NCBI GenBank assembly: GCA_963513935.1
Contig: OY740774.1
Coordinates: 89,726,424-89,790,423 of the forward strand
DNA from: Aphrophora alni
Taxonomy: Eukaryota; Arthropoda; Insecta; Hemiptera; Aphrophoridae
DNA: 64,000 nucleotides
Direction of reading: 5' to 3'
The first letter of the stretch is position 1; every line of letters begins with the position of its first letter. Shown in pieces: positions 53,216 through 64,000 of this stretch. Made by a program: the position numbers and the translations under genes. The notes under the pieces were generated by a model, which saw only the letters and a program-made list of their open reading frames with translations, was not told where the DNA came from and made no database searches.

Positions 53216-54939
53216 CAAATCAATTGTAATTAATGGAATGTTGACTGCACTTAGTGGATATAAATATTGCACTAATTTTATTACAAATGCAAATAAAACT
53301 TAAAAACCGACATTACACTTGATCACTTCTCTAGAATAAAAACTTAAAATTAACTTTAAGAGAAGTCTAAAATAGTGAAGTACTTTCAAAATCTATGTTA
53401 ATCAATTTTTATAATAATTAAAAATTCATAAACCAAAACAAATTTGTAAAAGCGTGAAGAGACAAAGTTCCACAGTTAATTTTCTAAAAAATCTTGCAAC
53501 GATTATTTTCTTTTCAATGTTGTTTAACAAATTTAAGACCAGTCAATGTCATTAACTCATAATCTTAACCATTTTGAGAAAATTAAAACTTCTATGGTTT
53601 ATTGTACTCGTGACCGGAGAAGGTGACTTCTAAATTATTTTATTGTGTCCTTAAGGGATACATTTTACTTAAAATTTATTTTAAATTTGAAGAAACGGAT
53701 TTTTATAAAATATACATCTTTTAGTCTTATTACAACGAATCAAAAACTTTATAGAAAATCGGATATTATGTCCTCCTACCAATTTGAGTATAAACGTCAC
53801 TCAATAGATCCAAGTTGTAGAACACAAATACAAAGCGTTCATAGTTCATTTTAAGATATTTATGAAGAGTTACTTTATTTTATTTATTTTGTGAGGTATG
53901 ACAAAGTTGTTGCAATGGTTTTACACTGTTTATTTAAATTAAGTAAAAGTTAAAATTCTAAAATGCAATCCTCGTATAAATATTAATTAGTTTCAGTAAA
54001 AACTTTTACCACCTCTTCTTGGTAAATACTTAATAATGTATTCCCTTGAAACTTTGACTGTCAACAACGTCAGAATTAGTTTTAAAACTTAACATTTTCC
54101 TCTGCCCTAATGAAGCTCAATTTGCATTTATTTATACAAGAAAAGGCATTTACTGTTACGCGAGTATACAGAGTGGCTGGAAATAAACTTGCACTAACTT
54201 TAACTTGTTCTTAATTAAGAGATTTAGACACGGTTTGCAGCAATCTTCTTTGTAATAAATGGGGCGCTACGTTAAGTACACGTTCTTCAATTTTTGACTT
54301 AAGGAGATGATAGGACAGCAGAGTGTACGTTTTAAATGGTACATTTGGGACATGCCTAAGGGCTCGATGAGACAAGGACTATGAATGAAGAACTTTTTTT
54401 GGTAACAGTAACCTAAAATTTCAACCATTATTGTTTTTGTATTAAGATAGTTAAAAGGAAATTGAACTCCCTTACTTTATTTTAATTGATATTTGACAAT
54501 ATTCCAGTAATAGAAGCTATCATTGCAAGTCGTGATACCACATTTATTAGATTTAGTGAGCCGAACAAAATTACAAAAAATAAACAGACCAATTCAAAAT
54601 GACGGTAAGAAACAAGAGTGAATTGAAATAGATAAATAATGAAAAATCATTACTTTTTAAAGTTAATTTTGATTCACATGATTTTTGTATTGTTAATAAT
54701 TACTGCTATAATTTTTACTTCAAATCCAATGTCAAATAATCATATTGGAGAATTTCTGCCTAATTGAGAATTTGGCTTCCAAATCTACAAAATGCTCACC
54801 GAACCTATGGACGGAATGGATAATTTATGTGTGACTTTGTGTATGATTAGCTATACTTTTGATCAAAGCATCGTTCTACAAGTTCTATAAGGAATGTATT
54901 GTTTAACATCTCGGTCATCGCGTTATAAAAAAAGTAATA
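53216..54939. other. AT-rich non-genic stretch
   Basis: No gene could be supported. The frame at 53645-53854 has no motif. Confidence 0.4.
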
Positions 54940-55140
54940 AAAGAACATAAAATAAAAACTACAAGCCCTTTATTACCCTAATCAGAGTAAGTAAATAACA
55001 AGAGTTGGTCAAGACAGATCTGATAGGAAAGATGAAAAAGAAGTGCATAACTTAAGAACGCATAAAAAAATGTGTATCTACAACTAGGTTCCCTGGGTAC
55101 TGCTAAACTCTTATTTACGTAAGCCCATGAGGGTTATAAG
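54940..55140 (+). repeat. Dispersed repeat copy B (relative at 18585-18820)
   Basis: Carries GGTCAAGACAGATC, GATAGGAAAGATGAAA and AGGTTCCCTGGG, matching in order and direction the copy at 18.6 kb. Confidence 0.45.
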
Positions 55141-55639
55141 GAAATAAACGGCCATCAAAGGTTAATAATGTTTTTGTTTAAATTAACATATTACACTGCC
55201 TATGAATATACGGTAGACAAAAATAAAATTTAAAACACTCAAAGACACATAAATCTCCCCCTACATAGTACTTTCTCTGCTTATAGGAAGAAAAGAGAAA
55301 TACATTAGAAACCTGTGATTTTAAAACAAATCAAATCTAAGAGTTACTGTCTGTCATTGTGAGAAGAAACGTAGTATTTTAAATATTGAAGCAAGAACAA
55401 AGTCATTAAAACAAAATCCCCTTTACTCCCACTAGGGGCGATGTTTAAGTACTCTCTTTAATCGAATCTGTGACAAATCGGCTTTTATCGTAATTACGAT
55501 CGCCTCCCCCGCCCCAAAAGGAGTTGGATTTTAAAATAACGTTGTGTTATAATAATTGCATCAGCAATAGAAGATTATAGTTTGCAAATTAAAGTATTCT
55601 AAAAACACAATCGAGTTACGTGTGTAAATTTAAATTGAT

Positions 55640-56660
55640 AATTGACCTGGTCTAGAGAATTGTTAAAGATTATTTCATGCATTAGGTACTGGGTAAAAAC
55701 TGACGACTCTCAACAATTTGTTTTATATAATGGAGTGTTTTATACATCTATAAGTGAGCCCGAAAGGTATTTTAATGAGTATATAGAAGAAATAATTAGA
55801 ATAGAACAGGCTACCTTAGACCTGACCTGTGTATTAAAAGTTAAGAATTATAATTGAAATCTGTATAATGTTCCAATCTCAGAAGTACACAACATTTGCC
55901 CAACATTTGTTAGTTTTGATCGTTTTTTGAACAGAGTAAACCGGGAAGTTGTGTGAAGTATTGCAAGGAAGTATGCAATACCAGAACAAAATATATTATG
56001 AAGGGCCTTTATAATACTTGTGTTGTTAAACGAATTGTGAACGAATTGGCATTCTCTTTTCTAGTTAATAGTGAGCTACGCCAGGTTCTTATGCTCTCAG
56101 CACTTGTATTCCAATTGATGATTAAACATGCTATGGGAAAGTTTGTAACTGTTATGGGATACTTTTGTTGAAGAAGAAGTATTCATTTGGGCCTTATAGT
56201 GGAATTAAAGATTAATATATCTAGTATATAAGATTTTATAATAAACAACACATTTATAGAAGAGTATTTTGCTATTTATGGAGCTTAGTGAGGAATGGAT
56301 GAAGAAGTGATTAGAGATTTACAAAAGCTATGTTTACAAAAATAATGTCATATCAGCAGCTGTAGGAAAGCACCAATCAAAGTTATTTGAAAATAAAAAT
56401 GAAAGAGAGGAACTAGAATGGTCACACGCTGAGATAAAATAAGTTGTAAATTATTAGAAGGTCAAATGAATAGAACTCTTAGTACAAAGAATAAGGGGAA
56501 GACCCAGGAGGATCTTAGACGTACTGTAGATGGAAGTTGAATATGGGTGGCAGGACCTGAGGAGTGATTGCGATGGTTTCAGAGTACGCTGGAAGGGATT
56601 TGATCTTCAGAGGAATGACAGAAGGAATTATTATGAAGTTTTAAAATTGAATTAAACACC
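55640..56660 (+). pseudogene. Possible degenerate coding relic, unrecognised
   Basis: The frame at 55642-55857 has segments such as LLKIISCIRYWVKTDDS and SISEPERYFNEYIEEIIRIE. It continues past several TGA codons with protein-like text (NLYNVPISEVHNIC, SIARKYAIPEQNIL) until TAG near 56064. Further on, 56290-56440 has KSYVYKNNVISAAVGKHQSK and REELEWSHAEIK, and 56495-56655 has RGRPRRILDVL and GWQDLRSDCDGFRVRWKGF. RGRPR-type tails occur in endonuclease/RT proteins of insect retroelements, but no domain was clearly identified. TGA could have come from decay of CGA codons. Chance frames in AT-rich DNA remain possible. Confidence 0.25.
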
Positions 56661-57850
56661 ACTTTAAGTTAATTTCTGCGAAAAGGAGGGCAATATTGTG
56701 TTTTCACTAAACTGCACCTGGAAGCCCAGACATACCCTAATATTTTGAACTTCTCGTGGCAAATCAGGATGTATGGACGCTATAATTTAATTAGTCTTGG
56801 TTGAAACTGATTGTGTTTAATCTATTATGTCGAAATTATTTAAAATCATGGAATATTTAGATCCAACTTCAATGATATAGCAATAGAATATCGAAGTTTT
56901 TCTAAAACCAAACAAACACTTAACTTGATATCAATCAAAGTGTTTTCATTTTAACTTGTTCACATTTTAAAAGACCTCATTACTTGTGACAAACAACATC
57001 TTTGAGTGAAGACGAAAATGAAATTAGAAGCGCAGCGCAATCCCAACCGCGATAAAACTTTAAAAGTCAACAGCGTTCTTGAGGTAGGATTAAGCCAGTT
57101 TTCTTAATGAAACTGGATTTACATTTATCTCATCTTTATACCGACCCTACAGTAGCAGTTTTCTAATAGAGAAGGATATCACGAAATCTGTCTCCCTATT
57201 AGAATCTTTGTACCTTGTACTTGTGTTAAGGGTCAATAGAGGCAGTGATTTGTTTCTGATTTAAATCAAATTTTAACTTTACGAAAGGTTAAACATATTT
57301 TATAACCACAAAAAGTTTGACAAATCTCAAAATAGTGCTAAAATAAATACATTTTACTTCCTTTGGACACCAATGATTGGAAAAACGAAATTTTAAATTA
57401 CCAGCAGAACTTGTCCTACACGAGTGTTTGACGTAATATTTACGAAAAAGCGTTAAAAAAAATTACAAACGCATAACGTCAACATAAGTGACACAGGTGT
57501 GCATGCATTGTAGCCTTACATTTAAAAATGAGTGCAATATTGTTTGTTAAAAGTCAAGGAACTGTAAGTGGAATCGAAGCGTAATAATTGTTTCCATTGA
57601 AGGAGAAACAATCTCATAATCAAGTTAAGTTTCGTTTTTCGTCTCATGAGGCGCTCCACTGAGGGTAATAGAATCTGTTCATTAATCAACAGACTTCAAA
57701 GATACTCACATTATTATAACCAGAGATGCTCACACTATTATAACGCACAGTTACAAAAATATGACAACTTTTAGTTTTAAACGTTCATTAAAAACAGAAT
57801 TGTAGAATTTTATTTTAACTTTATAAACAAGTATTTTATTTGTTTTATAG
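56661..57850. other. AT-rich non-genic stretch
   Basis: No supported feature before the Penelope-like element. Confidence 0.4.
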
Positions 57851-59478
57851 TAATCGTAGATAAAGTAGATTATTACAATAGACTCACTAACATGTTAGAT
57901 TAGGGACCTTATAAGAAATTAGCTAGGAACACTTTAAATAAGTATATCAGTACCACTAAAGAAACTATAAAAAAATTGCAATTTAACTATTCCAAAAAAA
58001 AGAAACTTATAAATTGCATATTCCTAATCCGGAATTACCGAAATTGATTACCTACCAAAATACATAAAGAAGGTAAGTCGATGAGCCCTATATTTTCATG
58101 TATAAACTCACCAACTTACCTTTTTTCAAAATGGTACTACTCTACTTAACAGTAGAGTTAAGTAACTTTAAAAAAAAATAGTTATTGTCCTATTAAGAAT
58201 AATCTAGAATTGATAGAGGCTATTAACGATGTAAAACTCGAAAGAGGTGAAATTTTAGTTTCTTTTTGTTCTCTGTTTCCGAGTATCCCTATAAAAGAAA
58301 CATTGACACTGCTTAAGGATTTTCTAAGTAATAATCAGGTGGAACCTCAGAAAATAAATGTGTATGTGAAGTTGACTGAGGTTTGCCTGAAACAAAAATA
58401 TTTTATATTTAATAATGAGTATTTTCAGCAAATCGAAGGTACAGCTATGTTGAAATGGCTTGTCTCCTTTCATAGCTGAACTATTTATGAGTAAAATTGA
58501 GGAAAATTTAAAGAACAACCTCAAATATTTTCCCAGAATATGGTTGAGGTATGTAGATGAAGGTTTTGAAGTTTTTGACCTGAAACAAGGTAGCGTTACT
58601 GATTTTCTTAGTCAAATTAATGGTATACACAGCTCCATCAAATTTACTCATGAATTAGAAATGAATAACAGGTTACAGTTTTTAGACTTATTATGTATTA
58701 GGAATGAACATAACATTGAATTTGATATATACAGAAAACCTACTAACAATAATAGATTTATACTTAGTAATTCAAATCATTGTACCAAATACAAATTAGC
58801 AGCTTTTAATAGCTTAATAGATAGAGCTAATAAAGTGCCCTTAACTAAAACTCGTTTTTTAAAAGAAATAAATCTAATTAAGGAAATAGCTGTATTCAAT
58901 GGTTTTGAACCTAAAGTTGTTGACAACATTTTAAGAAAACAGAGATTAAAAGAATGACATAATAAATTCTACGACTCTCCAACCGGTTAAAAGTAAAATC
59001 AGATATTGCAGTTTACCCTTTGATTCTGCCCTCATTAAAGGTTTGAGCTCCATTTCCAATAATCTTGACATCAGGATAGTTTATAAAAATTATAACAATC
59101 TTTAAAATGTATTGGGTAATCCTAAAGATAAGATCCCGATGTTGGAGAAGTCTGGTATTTATGAATTTAGTTGTAACGATTGTGAAAAGGGGTACCTAGG
59201 CCAAACAAAGAGAAAAATTTGTATCCAGATTTAAAGAACATGTAGCTCATATTAAATACAATAGGCCAAAAAAATCTAGTGTGGCCGAGCTCATACTTCA
59301 AACGAACCATGAATTGGGAATACAAAATGTGAAAATGGTTAAGAGCGTGATGTCACATAAGTTGCTTAATAGCAAAGAAAGCATTGTCATTGCTAAAACT
59401 GATAGTGACTTATTACTTAACTCAGATAAAGGTCCTATTCCTAATTCAAGTTTATTCTCTTTGTTAAAACCTAGTTGA
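57851..59478 (+). pseudogene. Penelope-like element reading frame: reverse transcriptase and GIY-YIG endonuclease
   Basis: Blocks in order. DKVDYYNRLTNMLD and KKLARNTLNKY (57860-57970) resemble the N-terminal region. LPTKIHKEGKSMSPIFSCIN and SPTYLFSKW (58050-58135) match the conserved PK(I/L)HK-R-I-S motif. IEAINDVKLERGEILVSF (58210-58270) is the first catalytic strand, with Cys where the family has Asp (SFCSLFPSIP). SPFIAELFM (58462-58495) follows. RYVDEGFEVF (58547-58577) is the catalytic box, with Glu in place of the second Asp. LQFLDLLCIRNEHNIEFDIY and RKPTNNN follow, then NGFEPKVVDNILRKQ (58900-58945). The nuclease part has GIYEFSCNDCEKGYLGQTKR (59155-59205), a frame change near 59213, and FKEHVAHIKYN to the end at GPIPNSSLFSLLKPS. 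At least four frame breaks and altered RT residues show it is inactive. Confidence 0.9.
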
Positions 59479-60028
59479 AGTCATGTTAGGTTTTTTTGAT
59501 CCAATGTAGTTTTTGTTTTAATGTACATGTTACTTTTTGTACTGGATGTAGTTTTTTTGTTTAATGCCTATTCTATGTTGTTTTTTTTAATGTACATGTT
59601 ATTATTTTTGTTCTCAATGTAGTTTTTTGTTTTAATGCAGATTCTAGGTTTTGTATTGAAGTAGTTATAATATATATTGTTTTCTGTAAAAAAAAAAAAT
59701 AATAATAATAAAATTGTTTATTTTTGGTTTATGCATTATTAATATCACCAAGTCATATGATGCTAAATTCACTAAATTTTTGTTGTTATTATGCACATGT
59801 TATGTCTATATTTTAAATAGTTTTAAGATATTATTGTTGTCTGTAAAAATTGTTACCGCCATTGCCATATTCAACCTACCATATTCAACCTTGGGTTTCC
59901 AAGGACAGGAATGTGTACCGTTAGCCGCTTTCGCCAAGGTCATTGACGAGGTCATACGTTGATAGGCCCAACCATTGGAAGTAGGGTGGAGTGGAGAATA
60001 TGGCATTTTAGCTTTTAAGATTTCATAT
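59479..60028 (+). other. 3' non-coding region of the Penelope-like element, with internal repeats
   Basis: 59499-59670 holds about four diverged ~45-bp units with words such as ATGTAGTTTTTTGTTTTAAT and TAATGTACATGTTA. An A-rich tract with AAT repeats lies at 59688-59712. A GC-richer stretch at 59850-60000 shares GGAGTGG and TTTTAGCTT words with the matching region of the copy at 42 kb. Frames on both strands here are not genes. Confidence 0.6.
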
Positions 60029-60077
60029 ATTCCCTCCGATGATGGTAACTTGGTTACCGAAATGTACATCAGGGAAT
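60029..60077 (+). ncRNA. Hammerhead-ribozyme-like motif in the Penelope-like pseudo-LTR
   Basis: The layout is type I. Stem I is ATTCCCT (60029-60035) with AGGGAAT (60071-60077), seven perfect pairs. The core-position heptamer is CCGATGA (60036-60042), against CUGANGA in the consensus. An extra T follows. Stem II is GGTAAC, loop TTG, GTTACC (60044-60058), six perfect pairs. GAAA lies at 60059-60062. A very short stem III (AT/AT around GTAC) leads to TC (60069-60070), after which the strand would be cut. Very short stem III is characteristic of the hammerheads known from Penelope-like elements. Those sit in the pseudo-LTR and are thought to process element RNA. The C at position 4 should impair activity. 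Confidence 0.65.
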
Positions 60078-61029
60078 TATAATAACATAAGGCAAATAAA
60101 TATTTTATTTTATTTGTGTTTATGTTTGTGTTATTGTACCAAACTTGTGATAGGGGATTCAGTGTTTTAAAGTGTTCTCATTCACCAAAGTGCCCATTGA
60201 ACATCCATTCCTATATTATGCCTAATTAAATTTTTATCCTTATTCAACAATGGGAAGTATGAAAAATCGCCTACTGAAAATGCATCACACGTCAATTTTA
60301 AGCGCCTATAACTAAAAAAAACCGGATTTATCAAAAATCATAAAAAAAAGTTGCAGAAAAGTTCTGACATCCCATCCGTGCGGAAACATTAAACCAACTA
60401 ACATTCAACGTCAAATTTATGATGTTTATGGGAAAGATGTAATGATTTATTCTCTGGTAGTAAATGGGTGGGACTTTTTCATAAAGGATGAAAATCTGCA
60501 CAATAAACTAAATTTGAGACGGTTTTTGCTAAAAGAAGATTTGCTAAAAGAAGAAGATTTAAATGTGCGTTCAGAGAAAAATATTAGAGTGAACAGGCAA
60601 CATAGCAATCCATCAGTTTCTCTGCATTTTCTATAAATTTCACATCACTTCTTCGCAAAAATATTTCCGTGAAACTGTAGTGTCAAAAAATTTTCTATGT
60701 GGTTTGCGTAGAACAACTTACGAGAATTTCAATGATTTTTTTAATAGGGGTTGTTGTTATACATGAGAAGGAAAAGTTTAAAATAACATAAAGAGTAATT
60801 TTTTTTAATAATTAGAGTTTTGATTGTGAAAACATGGAAATCATTTAGTTGTGCAATAATAAAAAAGAGAGATCTAACCCAAGACTAGATGAATGAAAAT
60901 GTACATCCGAATTGCAAAAATAACCTAAATTTTATTTTACATTTTATTTTATATTGGCATATAATATCATCTGTATACTCCAATAAAAAATAACAATTTG
61001 TATTAACAAATGTTTATTTTTGATTTCAG
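60078..61029. other. AT-rich non-genic stretch
   Basis: The first ~100 bp may belong to the Penelope-like pseudo-LTR. A doubled word TTTGCTAAAAGAAGA lies at about 60525-60554, within a 64-codon frame of no known family. Confidence 0.35.
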
Positions 61030-61166
61030 AAATTTTGGAATGGCATCAGACTGTCTTTTTAAAAGGCCTACGACTATTGGACTGTTGGACAAAGCTACAG
61101 GTTTTCCTCCTACCAGCAGAGTTAGCTTTGCTTCTTCAATGTAGCAGAAGTCGAGACAATGGAAAT
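61030..61166 (+). other. Candidate internal exon
   Basis: A 137-bp, GC-richer island lies between a good acceptor (TTATTTTTGATTTCAG, ending 61029) and a strong donor (AAT then GTAAGT-like GTAAGTATT from 61167). One reading phase is open throughout (EWHQTVFLKGLRLLDCWTKL and onward). A second phase contains an ATG with MASDCLFKRPTTIGLLDKAT and onward but meets TAG at 61142. The second looks more protein-like to me but is closed. No protein family was recognised. It may be an exon of a gene extending beyond the window, a non-coding RNA exon, or chance. Confidence 0.35.
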
Positions 61167-61671
61167 GTAAGTATTAATTTAATTTTTTACATTGTTAGAG
61201 ATACATAGATCCATGTATTTTACTGAGACAAACTTTAAAATTGGGGTGGCTACATTTTTGGGAACGGTTTTGTGTGGAAATTTGTTGTATACGTGAAATA
61301 ATGTTCTATAACTAATAATTGTACTTTTATTCTCGGTTGATAAAGTTAATTTGGCTAATACAAACTGGATCTAACTTCAATACAAAAATCTGAAAACTAT
61401 TCCTTCAAAGTTAATGCCCACATCTCTGAAGTCCAAGTAAACATTTGAAATGTCAATGTATTAGAGTTTTACATTTCAAGAAATAATTTTACTTTTTGTC
61501 TAATTGAGTTGTGATCAGGATTCTTAATTCTGAACATAATTTTTCTATTTCATTTCTTGACAATTTTAAATTGTCTCAAATATATAATCATTCCAGAATG
61601 CAGAACATTCCATTTTATTATTGTAAGTAACGCGATACAGTCAAATGTTTTGTTCTATTTTTGTTTATGAG

Positions 61672-61773
61672 GATCTTCGGAAACCAACTAGAGCGAGAAG
61701 TAATAGGAGTAGCAGCACCACTCCTGTATAGTAGTGTGTTCAGTAGCTCAGTGCGCGCACAGCCGTGCTATTG
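61672..61773 (+). other. Second candidate exon, weak
   Basis: A 102-bp GC-rich island lies between an acceptor-like TTCTATTTTTGTTTATGAG and a donor-like TTG/GTAAGG. One phase is open throughout (FGNQLEREVIGVAAPLLYSS and onward). Joined to the island at 61030-61166 in that island's open phase, it would instead read DLRKPTRARSNRSSSTTPV and stop. The two therefore do not form a long common frame. Could equally be promoter or CpG-containing sequence. Confidence 0.2.
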
Positions 61774-62131
61774 GTAAGGTTAAGTTGCTGTTTGTATGCC
61801 TCTAATAATACCCATGCAAAATAAGCTCTGTAATAGAAAACTTTACGAAGTGCAAAGTGCATGCTGTATTAAGATTTCTGATGGCATAAATTGGTCAGTG
61901 GCAGGCACACATCGTGAACGGTCAAACAATAACGAGTGAAGATATTTTCATCAGTAGGTTTGTTTGTTTTAGAAGAACAAACATTTAAGATGAGGGAAGA
62001 AGTGGTAGGTCATTTTTTGTAGTTAGTAATGAACTCATTCAGTAAATTGTCCTGAAAAATCAGCCTTTCACAATATGCGAACTTTCTAAACAATTCCACC
62101 GACTGTATTAGATTTCGTTTGAATTTTGTTG

Positions 62132-62133
<2 letters not shown>
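61774..62133. other. AT-rich non-genic stretch
   Basis: No supported feature. Confidence 0.4.

Positions 62134-62179
<46 letters not shown>
62134..62179. repeat. (AT)n microsatellite
   Basis: About 23 AT dinucleotides, uninterrupted. Confidence 0.95.
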
Positions 62180-62182
<3 letters not shown>

Positions 62183-62403
62183 CGCAGTTATTAAAATCTA
62201 TATATAATTATATAACTACGATCCTAAATAAAAAATTGCCCAAACATTTTAAAACTTCTCAAATCTCTGCCAATCTTCAATTGTTCTACTCTGAATGAGA
62301 AGGAAATTAATGACCCTTAGTTATGTCAAAAATTATGATGAAATAAATATAATTTTACATAACAAATTCATATCAGCTATTATTTTTATTTAATTTAACA
62401 AAA

Positions 62404-62660
62404 AATTTAGAAATCACCATCTTTCATATGCTTACTTATAAGTGACTCGATTTTATGTAACCACATTTATGTACAGTTTGTAAAGTCAAGATGTTTGTTT
62501 TTAAGTATTGAAGGTTTAAATATCTCACTACAATTTCTAACTTTTAAAACCTTCAATACTTAAAAACAAACATCGTGATTTTATAAACTGTGCATAACTG
62601 TGGTTACAGAAAATCGCGTTACTTAGTAAGACTATGAAAGATGACGATTTCTCAATTTAA
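62404..62660. mobile_element. Fold-back element / MITE, ~115-bp arms
   Basis: The left arm 62404-62519 and right arm 62545-62660 are inverted copies with scattered mismatches. The innermost ~30 bp (GATGTTTGTTTTTAAGTATT and on to AAGGTTT) is perfect. Outer parts, such as CATCTTTCATA, TTACT.A.TAA and GTAACCACA, match less well. The spacer is ~25 bp. It is non-coding, and no clear target-site duplication could be placed, so the superfamily is open. Graded identity, best at the centre, argues for an ageing fold-back element. Confidence 0.75.
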
Positions 62661-63600
62661 ATATATATTACATAAATTATATATATATACTTATTTATTT
62701 ATTATAAACAATTCAAAATTAAATGTAGAATTGAATGGGTTTGATACTTTAATGCATTTGAGAGATATTGTTGTTTGAAATGTATAAAAATGCCCGTTTC
62801 AAATGCAATAATTTTTTTATTAAATGCTCGTAACTCTGTAACTATTCATCCAAATATCTCGGAACGCATTAAGATACAGTAACATATCCTTAACCTATAT
62901 TCCTTTACTGTTACAAGGAAGTAAAACTTTTTGTCTGTATCTCTCAATCTGGCATGTTAGCGAAAAGCCTATGCAAATTATTTGTTTGTTTATTTAGTTT
63001 AATGTATGAGTTAATGTAGTTTATTGTTTTTACCTTGTTTATTGTATTGTATTTGCAGATTTTCTTATAGTTCTCTATTCTTTTGTTTCAGAAGATACGA
63101 TTTGTTACACATCTGTAAACAAGAGTTCAGTGTTGTGTTTGGTTTTATGATAGTGGAGAAACATAAATTATATGGTTTTATGTCAATTAATTGTTTAAAA
63201 CTACAAGTGGTTATGTAGTGAGATGTATTATATAAACAATTACTATTTACCAATATTTGCATGTACTAGGAAGTAAAAATATTTGCTAAATTGTAATCAT
63301 AAAAATTGTTTATTGAATAAATGTAAAATAACAGAAAAATGCCTTTTTAAATTTATTGAGTTATTCCTAACACATTTCCTGTTTCCTACAGAAAAAAAGT
63401 TGACTTGCAGGTAGCAATATTTTGCAGAAAATGTATGGTAGAGTGCTGTACTTGCCAGCCATATAAACTGAGAAAATTATTGCTTGGTTTGATGTCTGGT
63501 AAAAGGCAGCACTTCCCACAACATAAAAACTGTGAAAGCTATTGCTTCGATTAGCCTATTCTAAGGTAGAATGCAGAAATGTCCAATCACTAAAAATTAA
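62661..63600. other. AT-rich non-genic stretch
   Basis: No gene could be supported. The overlapping frames at 63024-63262 on both strands show no known motif. A phrase ATGCTCGTAACTCTGTAACTA (first 20 bases from 62824) is reminiscent of interspersed repeats. Confidence 0.35.
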
Positions 63601-64000
63601 TAAATCCAGACCTCTTAAAATACCTATATTCTCCTGATCTTTACAAAAGTTACAAAAACCTGTTACGCAGAAAATAGAAGTTGTTAGAAGGTCTATTGGG
63701 ATTGAAATATTAAAATGGCAAGTATGAAGTGTGAATCACAGCTGCATTGACCTCTTTTAACATTATATTCTCCTGTTACCTTGAAAAGTTACAAAAAACT
63801 TTTTATCCAGTGAATAGAAGTTGTTAGGAGGTCTAATGGGATTGAAAACAGAATCGCAGTTAACATCTACCTTCTTTAACATTATATATTCCTGATACTG
63901 CGGTAAAATGACAAAATCCTGTTATCAGGTGAATATGATTTGATAAAAGGTCTATCTGAATTATTGTAAACTGAATCACAGTTAACGTCAACCTCCTTTA
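63601..64000. repeat. Diverged tandem array, ~120-140-bp unit, running off the right edge
   Basis: Units align at about 63648, 63787 and 63906 on TTACAAAAACCTGTTA-like words. Each then has GAATAGAAGTTGTTAG, AAGGTCTATTGGGATTG or variants, GAATCACAG.T.AC, and CCT.CTTTAACATTATAT before TTCTCCTG. At least three partial copies are present and the last is cut by the window end. Confidence 0.75.

Noticed and set aside
55642..56064. Read-through of TGA as Trp, suggesting a mitochondrial or symbiont insert
   Set aside because: A frame of this length lacking TAA and TAG is expected a few times by chance in this much AT-rich DNA, and the translation is not a known mitochondrial protein.

Overview
This is an AT-rich eukaryotic window, judged by eye because base composition was not counted. 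It is almost certainly intergenic or long-intron sequence from an arthropod, most likely an insect. I see no intact protein-coding gene. The recognisable content is decayed transposable elements of kinds common in insects (a jockey-type non-LTR fragment, Tc1/mariner-type transposase pseudogenes, a Merlin deletion derivative and two Penelope-like elements). The rest is tandem arrays, microsatellites and long unannotatable AT-rich stretches. The species cannot be fixed from the sequence.

Layout. 0-10 kb: unique AT-rich DNA, a tRNA-Lys-like relic (1.42 kb), a long GA microsatellite (2.6 kb), a hammerhead-like motif beside a TA tract (6.6 kb), and a decaying ~154-bp tandem array (7.7-9.9 kb). 10-20 kb: a short inverted-repeat element (12.9 kb) and a ~91-bp satellite array of about 24 monomers with higher-order structure (16.0-18.2 kb). 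20-30 kb: short duplications, a hammerhead-like motif at 22.35 kb, and a jockey RT tail at 29.2-29.7 kb. 30-40 kb: a 716-bp Merlin derivative with a clean 8-bp target duplication, a mariner-type pseudogene (35.7-36.7 kb), and a perfect 60-bp inverted repeat (38.1 kb). 40-50 kb: a minus-strand Penelope-like element whose remnants lie between two direct repeats (41.9-43.4 kb), a ~233-bp tandem array, and the tail of another mariner-type transposase. 50-64 kb: a pyrimidine-rich ~250-bp array split by a ~650-bp insertion, a longer plus-strand Penelope-like element (57.85-60.1 kb), two exon-like islands (61.0 and 61.7 kb), a fold-back element (62.4-62.7 kb), and a tandem array running off the right edge.

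The most interesting signal is a set of sequences folding like type I hammerhead ribozymes. One lies downstream of the Penelope-like reading frame at 60.03 kb. Another lies at the equivalent place in the minus-strand copy at 42.0 kb, with a compensatory base-pair change. A third, without a nearby reading frame, lies at 22.35 kb, and a weaker one at 6.6 kb. Hammerheads in the pseudo-LTRs of Penelope-like elements are known in general. What deserves checking here is the non-canonical catalytic core, an extra U before stem II, and the way one flanking direct repeat begins inside the ribozyme.
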